A stretch of DNA of 43,671 nucleotides. Source: Acidobacteriota bacterium. Its GTDB lineage: Bacteria; Acidobacteriota; Terriglobia; Bryobacterales; Bryobacteraceae. The position numbers were made by a program, and so were the translations under genes. A model generated the notes under the pieces. That model saw nothing but the letters and a program-made list of their open reading frames with translations. It did no database searches and was not told where the DNA came from. Where the stretch lies: contig JACQDF010000031.1 of the NCBI GenBank assembly GCA_016201205.1, positions 1 to 43,671 of the forward strand, given 5' to 3'. Numbering within the stretch: the stretch's first letter is position 1; each line of letters starts with the position of its first letter. Below are positions 39,386 through 43,671 of the stretch, one piece after another.

Positions 39386-39424
39386 GGCGGCAGGCTGAAA
39401 GCCTGACCCCACCGAAGACAAAGT

Positions 39425-39499
39425 GAGCAGTATTGGGTCTAATCCCAACTCTCGCGGGGTCACAATTTGATTCTTGGTTGAAAGGGTTGCTTCCGCCAT
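39425..39499 (-). pseudogene. Truncated SpoVT-AbrB-type antitoxin start
   Basis: From an ATG at 39499 on the minus strand, the sequence reads MAEATLSTKNQIVTPRE then LGL, closely resembling the swapped-hairpin start of AbrB/VapB/MazE antitoxins (STKxQIxxPxE...LGL). Two residue blocks of the usual domain are shortened, and after about 25 codons the sequence runs into the REP-like intergenic repeat. It looks like a stranded 5' fragment of an antitoxin gene. Recognition rests on a short segment. Confidence 0.5.
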
Positions 39500-39673
39500 C
39501 TCTTTACTTGTTAGCGCAAAGTAAAGGACTGCGTTTTCAGCGCCTTCGGCTCCGCGATCCTCAGTTTCGGAACGGGAGCCTTTCGCGCTCCGGCGTCGTG
39601 CTGATTGCGCTTTCGATGTTCTGGATATTGTAACTCGGTGCCGGCACGCAGCAGAATGCGATAGGATGCAGAC

Positions 39674-42600
39674 ATGAAACGGGTGTCTGCTCGCATAAAC
39701 TCCCTACTCGTCCTCTCGATGCCTGGCTTGCTATTCGCCCAGCAGGACCCCCGCGGCCGCATCGAGGGCCTGATCACCGACTCCACCGGCGCTGCCGTGC
39801 CTCGCGCTTCGCTCAAGGCAACCAACACGGCAACCCACGTCACCGTCGGCGCCGTCAGCAACGAGCAGGGCGTCTACGAGATTCCGTATCTGAACCCCGG
39901 AACCTACCGTCTGGAAGCCGAGATGAGCGGATTCAAACACTGGGCGCAACCGTCCCTCGAGGTGCGCACGGGCGAACGTCTGCGCATCGATATCCGTCTG
40001 GATGTCGGCAGCATCACCGAATCGATCGAAGTGACTGCCGAGACGCCGGTGCTCGAAAGCGTCTCCAGCACGGTCGGCCAGGTCATTACCTCGAGGCAGA
40101 CATCGGAGTTGCCGCTGCGCGGCGGAAGCCTGGCATGGTTGTACACCTTGGCGCCCGGCGTGATCCTGCAGGGCCTGCCCGCCGGAGGGCCGTGGAACAT
40201 CGAGCAGGCGTCGGCGGCTCGCGTGGCCGGAGGCGGACTCGGCAGCTTCGATTTCAATCTCGACGGCGTGAGCAGCAATTCCTACGGCGGCCGCACGGCG
40301 TTCGTGCCGCCGCAGGATATGGTCCAGGAGCTGCGCATCGACACCACCAGCTACGACGCCGCCATCGGCCACTCGACCGGCGGCGCCATCAACATCAGCC
40401 TCAAGAGCGGCACCAACGGACTGCACGGCGTCCTGGGGCTTTGGCTCGCCAAGGGCCCGATGGTCACGCGGAATTTCTTCCTCAACAAGTTCATCTACGA
40501 CCCGGCCACCGGGCCGGTGACGCCGGAGAAGATCAAGGCCAACACGCCGGTCGATAGCTGGTGGCGCTCGAGCATCGCCGTCGGCGGGCCGGTGTACATC
40601 CCGAAGGTCTACGACGGGCGGAACCGCACGTTCTGGATGTTCGGCTTCCAGAGTCACAATCGCGCGCAGCCGGTGCTGCAAAACGTCGCCGTTCCGACCG
40701 AGGCGCAACGCAACGGTGATTTCTCGGCGCTGCTGCGGCTTGGATTGCAGTACCAGATCTACGATCCGTTCACCACCACGCCGGCCGGCGCCCGGCTCTC
40801 GCGCCAGCCGGTCGCTGGAAACATCATCCCCGCGAGCCGCATCGACGCCAGTGCGCGCAACATCTTGAAGTATTTCCCGCTGCCCAATACGGCCGGAACC
40901 TCCGACGGCCAACAGAACTTCTCGATCGCCACGCCGAAGAACCAGGTGCTGCACCAGCCGGTGGTCCGCATCGATCACAATTTCTCCGCCACCGACCGCA
41001 TGTTCTTCCGCTATTCCCGAACGGACTTCGAAGGTCACTTCGACCGGTACGTCGCCGGCAGCGACGTCCGGGGCCGCTCGCTCCGCCGTCCTCACCGCGG
41101 CGCCGCGCTCGACAACGTCTGGGTCATCTCGCCGGAATGGGCGCTCGACTCGCGCTACGGCTTCACCTGGTTCCAGGAGTATCAGTCGTTCGACAATATC
41201 GGCTTCGACCTGAAGGAGTTCGGGTTCCCGGCGTCGCTGACTTCCGAGCTTAATCCGAAGGCCGTCTCGTTCCCGCAGATCAACGTGAACGGCCTGCTCC
41301 AGCTCGGCAACGACGGCGGCTTCAGACAAACCTATTACTCCCACAGCCTGCTGAACACGATGAGCTGGACCAAGGGCCTGCACAGCGTGCGTTTCGGCGC
41401 CGACCTGCGGCTGCTCTACGACAACAGCGTCACCTACGGCAACGTGTCGCCGCGGCTGAACTTCGATCAGAACTATACGCGCGGGCCGCTCGACAATTCG
41501 CCCAATGCGCCCTTTGGGCAGGGCCTGTCGAGCCTGCTGTTCGGCATCCCGACCGGCGGCTTTGTGGACCTCAACGACTCGCGCGCCGAATCGAGCCGGT
41601 TCTACGCTTTCTTCACGCAGGACGACTGGCGCATCACCAGAAAGCTCACGCTCAACCTCGGGCTGCGCTGGGAGGTCGAGACGCCGACCGTCGAGCGTTA
41701 CAACCGCGCTACGGGTGATTTCGACTTCGCGACGACGAATCCGATCGAAGCGCAGGCGCGGCTGCAGTACGCGCGTGCGCCGATTCCCGAAGTTCCGGCC
41801 GGCGCATTCCGCACCCTGGGCGGCGTGACGTTCCTCGGCATGGGCGGCAAGCCGCGCACCGTTCGCGATTCCTACTACGGCGCTGTGATGCCCCGCATCG
41901 GTTTCGCCTATCAGCTCACGCCGCGCATGGTGATTCGCGCCGGCTACGGCATTTTCTACGCCCTGCTCGGCGCGGACTTCAGCGACGTTTCCCAGCCGGG
42001 ATTCAACCAGCGCACCAACGTCGTGCCGACCAACAACAACGGCGTCACCTACGTCGCGTCGATCTCCAATCCGCTTCCGAACGGCCTGGAGAAACCGCAG
42101 GGCTCCGCCGGCGGACTGCTGACCTTCCTCGGTCGCACGCCGGGATTCTTCGCCTCCGACGGCCGGCGGTCCTACACCCAGCGCTGGAACTTCAACATCC
42201 AGGTGGAGCCGATGAAGAAGACGCTGGTCGAGATTGGCTACATGGCGAGCCGATCGGTACGACAGCAGGTCACCACACAGTTCAACGGCGTGCCGCGAAA
42301 ATATTTGAGCACGTCGCCGGTCCGTGACCAGGCGGCCATCGATTTCCTTTCGAGCAACGTGACCAATCCGTTCGTGGGCATCAACGGCTTTAATGGCGCC
42401 GCTCTCTACATCTCTCAGACGGCCTCGCGCGGCCAATTGCTTCGGCCGTACCCGCACTTCACCGACCTGAGCACTTCGCTGCCGGCGGGATTCTCGTGGT
42501 ACCACGCACTCATCACCCGCCTGGACCGCCGGTTCTCCGGCGGCTTTCTGATGCTGGCCAATTACACCTGGTCGACAACCATGGAGGCGCTGAGCTATCT

Positions 42601-43183
42601 GAACGACACGGACAGCTCTCTCTACCGCGGCGTTTCCGACCTCGATCGTCCGCATCGATTCGCCGCGAGCGGTCTCTGGGAGTTGCCGATCGGCAAAGGC
42701 AAGCAACTGCTCGCAGGCTCGCCGGGCTGGCTCGACCAGGTGGCCGGCGGATGGCAGGTGCAGGCGATCTACACCGGCCAGGCCGGAGCGCCACTGGCGT
42801 TCAGCAACGTGATTTATCGCGGCACATATGATCAGCTTTCGCTCCCGGCCGCCGAGCGGAAACTCGAGCGGTGGTTCAACACCAGCGGCTTCGAGACCAA
42901 TTCCCGGCTTCAGCTTGCCAACAACATCCGCGCGTTCCCGGCGCGCATTCGGCAGGTGCGCGCGCCCGGCATCAACCTGTGGGACCTGAGCGCGTTCAAG
43001 AATTTCCGGATTCGCGAGGGCCTGCGGCTGCAAGTACGCGGGGAAGCCGAAGGCGCACTGAACCATCCGAACTTCGACGCCCCGAACACCAACCCGGCAA
43101 ACACGCTGTTCGGCACAGTCACCGGAACATCGAGCGGCGAAGGCGAGCGGCGCATATTTGTCGGGTTGAAGCTGATTTTCTGA
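39674..43183 (+). CDS. Oar-like TonB-dependent outer-membrane receptor
   Basis: This 1169-residue protein starts with a signal peptide (MKRVSARINSLLVLSMPGLL, cleaved near FAQQ) and a carboxypeptidase-regulatory-like domain at about 28-115 (GRIEGLITDSTGAAVPRASL, YEIPYLNPGTYRLEAEMSGF). The plug region includes FDFNLDGVSSNSYGG and GHSTGGAINISLKSGTNGLH. The large beta-barrel ends in Phe (FVGLKLIF). It is the same type as the receptor at 143-3685 but clearly divergent. A sulfatase gene starts just downstream, so it may import sulfated oligosaccharides. The whole gene is also open on the opposite strand because of GC-rich codon use; that frame is not coding. Confidence 0.92.
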   Translation: MKRVSARINSLLVLSMPGLLFAQQDPRGRIEGLITDSTGAAVPRASLKATNTATHVTVGAVSNEQGVYEIPYLNPGTYRLEAEMSGFKHWAQPSLEVRTGERLRIDIRLDVGSITESIEVTAETPVLESVSSTVGQVITSRQTSELPLRGGSLAWLYTLAPGVILQGLPAGGPWNIEQASAARVAGGGLGSFDFNLDGVSSNSYGGRTAFVPPQDMVQELRIDTTSYDAAIGHSTGGAINISLKSGTNGLHGVLGLWLAKGPMVTRNFFLNKFIYDPATGPVTPEKIKANTPVDSWWRSSIAVGGPVYIPKVYDGRNRTFWMFGFQSHNRAQPVLQNVAVPTEAQRNGDFSALLRLGLQYQIYDPFTTTPAGARLSRQPVAGNIIPASRIDASARNILKYFPLPNTAGTSDGQQNFSIATPKNQVLHQPVVRIDHNFSATDRMFFRYSRTDFEGHFDRYVAGSDVRGRSLRRPHRGAALDNVWVISPEWALDSRYGFTWFQEYQSFDNIGFDLKEFGFPASLTSELNPKAVSFPQINVNGLLQLGNDGGFRQTYYSHSLLNTMSWTKGLHSVRFGADLRLLYDNSVTYGNVSPRLNFDQNYTRGPLDNSPNAPFGQGLSSLLFGIPTGGFVDLNDSRAESSRFYAFFTQDDWRITRKLTLNLGLRWEVETPTVERYNRATGDFDFATTNPIEAQARLQYARAPIPEVPAGAFRTLGGVTFLGMGGKPRTVRDSYYGAVMPRIGFAYQLTPRMVIRAGYGIFYALLGADFSDVSQPGFNQRTNVVPTNNNGVTYVASISNPLPNGLEKPQGSAGGLLTFLGRTPGFFASDGRRSYTQRWNFNIQVEPMKKTLVEIGYMASRSVRQQVTTQFNGVPRKYLSTSPVRDQAAIDFLSSNVTNPFVGINGFNGAALYISQTASRGQLLRPYPHFTDLSTSLPAGFSWYHALITRLDRRFSGGFLMLANYTWSTTMEALSYLNDTDSSLYRGVSDLDRPHRFAASGLWELPIGKGKQLLAGSPGWLDQVAGGWQVQAIYTGQAGAPLAFSNVIYRGTYDQLSLPAAERKLERWFNTSGFETNSRLQLANNIRAFPARIRQVRAPGINLWDLSAFKNFRIREGLRLQVRGEAEGALNHPNFDAPNTNPANTLFGTVTGTSSGEGERRIFVGLKLIF

Positions 43184-43351
43184 CACGAATGCTTCGCAGA
43201 CACCTGCTCACCGCCGCGCTGACGCCGCTCGCACAGGCGCGCCCGCCCAACATTCTTTTCATTCTCTGACACGAATGCTTCGCAGACACCTGCTCACCGC
43301 CGCGCTGACGCCGCTCGCACAGGCGCGCCCGCCCAACATTCTTTTCATTCT
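43179..43351. repeat. 86-bp tandem duplication at a sulfatase gene start
   Basis: Bases 43179-43265 are repeated exactly at 43265-43351 (period 86, match length 87). Each unit holds an ATG and the first 26 codons of the sulfatase. Because 86 is not a multiple of three, reading from the first ATG ends in a TGA at 43267-43269, at the start of the second unit. Confidence 0.95.
43189..43269 (+). pseudogene. Aborted duplicate start of the sulfatase gene
   Basis: The ATG at 43189 encodes MLRRHLLTAALTPLAQARPP followed by NILFIL and then a stop created by the 86-bp tandem duplication. It repeats the signal peptide and first strand of the true sulfatase that starts at 43275. It begins five bases after the receptor stop and may be translated as a 26-residue peptide. 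Confidence 0.8.
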
Positions 43352-43671
43352 GGCCGACGACCTTGGCGCCAAGGAGATCGGCTGCTACGGCCATCGCGTG
43401 AACCGCACGCCGAACATCGACCGGCTGGCCGCCGGCGGCGTGCGTTTCGAAACCTGCTACGCTACGCCGCTCTGCTCGCCGTCGCGCGTCGAGCTGATGA
43501 CTGGCCGCTACGGATTCCGCACCGGTTTTGCGAACTTCATCGGCCGCGTCACCACCCGCAAGGAACGGCTCCAGGAGGATGAGCTCACCTTCGGCGACGT
43601 CCTCAAAGAGCGCGGTTACCGCACGGGCCTTTCGGGCAAGTGGCAGCTCGGCCTGGTGTCGCAGCACCCGA
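43275..43671 (+). CDS. Sulfatase, N-terminal part (runs off the window)
   Basis: The frame starts with a signal-like segment (MLRRHLLTAALTPLAQA), then the sulfatase metal site NILFILADDLGAKEIGCYG, TPNIDRLAAGGVRFETCYAT and the formylglycine motif CSPSRVELMTGRYG. The motif is the CxPxR type. The first 132 residues are visible; the rest lies beyond the window. It follows the Oar-like receptor and is probably in its operon. Confidence 0.9.
   Translation, partial: MLRRHLLTAALTPLAQARPPNILFILADDLGAKEIGCYGHRVNRTPNIDRLAAGGVRFETCYATPLCSPSRVELMTGRYGFRTGFANFIGRVTTRKERLQEDELTFGDVLKERGYRTGLSGKWQLGLVSQHP

Larger units (their letters stand above)
39295..39673. other. Intergenic region with hairpins, short repeats and an AbrB-like remnant
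   Basis: This 379-base gap contains a perfect 6-bp stem hairpin (CGCCGG-CTTT-CCGGCG, 39322-39337) without a U-tract, three 11-base tandem units (39353-39385), a REP-like GGCTTTCAGCC palindrome near 39400 and a truncated AbrB-type antitoxin start on the minus strand. The remaining ~170 bases before the receptor gene hold no recognised gene; its promoter should lie there. Confidence 0.6.

Noticed and set aside
39731..43186. 1151-codon open frame antisense to the second receptor
   Set aside because: The sense strand has a signal peptide, plug and barrel; the antisense product has no recognisable domain and no plausible start region.

Overview
The window is GC-rich bacterial DNA, most likely from an Acidobacteriota member of the Bryobacterales/Solibacter group. 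The evidence is two very large Oar-like TonB-dependent receptors with carboxypeptidase-regulatory N-termini, a DUF1501 plus DUF1549/DUF1553 cytochrome pair, a secreted YD-repeat protein ending in a TIGR03437-type (Solibacter C-terminal) domain, several sulfatases, and a sigma factor/anti-sigma-like pair beside a secreted TPR-CHAT protein. The assignment rests on family recognition, not on a search.

Left flank (1-7000): the C-terminus of a multihaem cytochrome, an Oar-like receptor on the minus strand, a ribbon-helix-helix antitoxin followed by a broken mazF toxin, glycerol kinase, an oligogalacturonate-lyase-like beta-propeller and tRNA-Val(CAC) on the minus strand.

Accessory block (about 7151-18681): this segment lies between two direct repeats, each carrying tRNA-Val sequence plus the 5' part of a chitosanase gene. 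The left copy keeps the tRNA intact and has a ruined chitosanase; the right copy keeps the chitosanase intact and has a ruined tRNA. Inside are an RHS/YD-repeat protein split by a frameshift, a small YD/TIGR03437 protein overlapping it, an operon of secreted TPR-CHAT protease-like protein, ECF-type sigma factor and membrane anti-sigma-like protein, a second antitoxin with a broken mazF, a scrambled duplicate of part of the anti-sigma gene, and a MNT nucleotidyltransferase with a damaged HEPN partner. No recombinase gene is visible.

Right flank (18771-43671): chitosanase, a short-LID adenylate kinase, a metzincin protease, the DUF1501/DUF1549 pair, cyclophilin, a DUF6282-like hydrolase, a sugar-isomerase-like TIM barrel, PolX with a PHP domain, a NUDIX hydrolase, a three-gene Gld-like ABC operon (ATPase, permease fused to a GldG-like domain, DUF4340), two methyltransferases, a patatin phospholipase, a TPR protein, a sulfatase, a second Oar-like receptor and the start of another sulfatase whose 5' end carries an 86-bp tandem duplication.

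Themes: polysaccharide use (pectin oligomer lyase, chitosanase, sulfatases, Oar-like receptors), and a set of decayed toxin-antitoxin loci in which the antitoxin reading frame survives and the toxin is broken. The most unusual system is the TPR-CHAT / sigma / anti-sigma operon. It invites the hypothesis that a caspase-like protease releases a sigma factor, by analogy with the TPR-CHAT/CASP-sigma arm of type III-E CRISPR systems, although no CRISPR components are present here.
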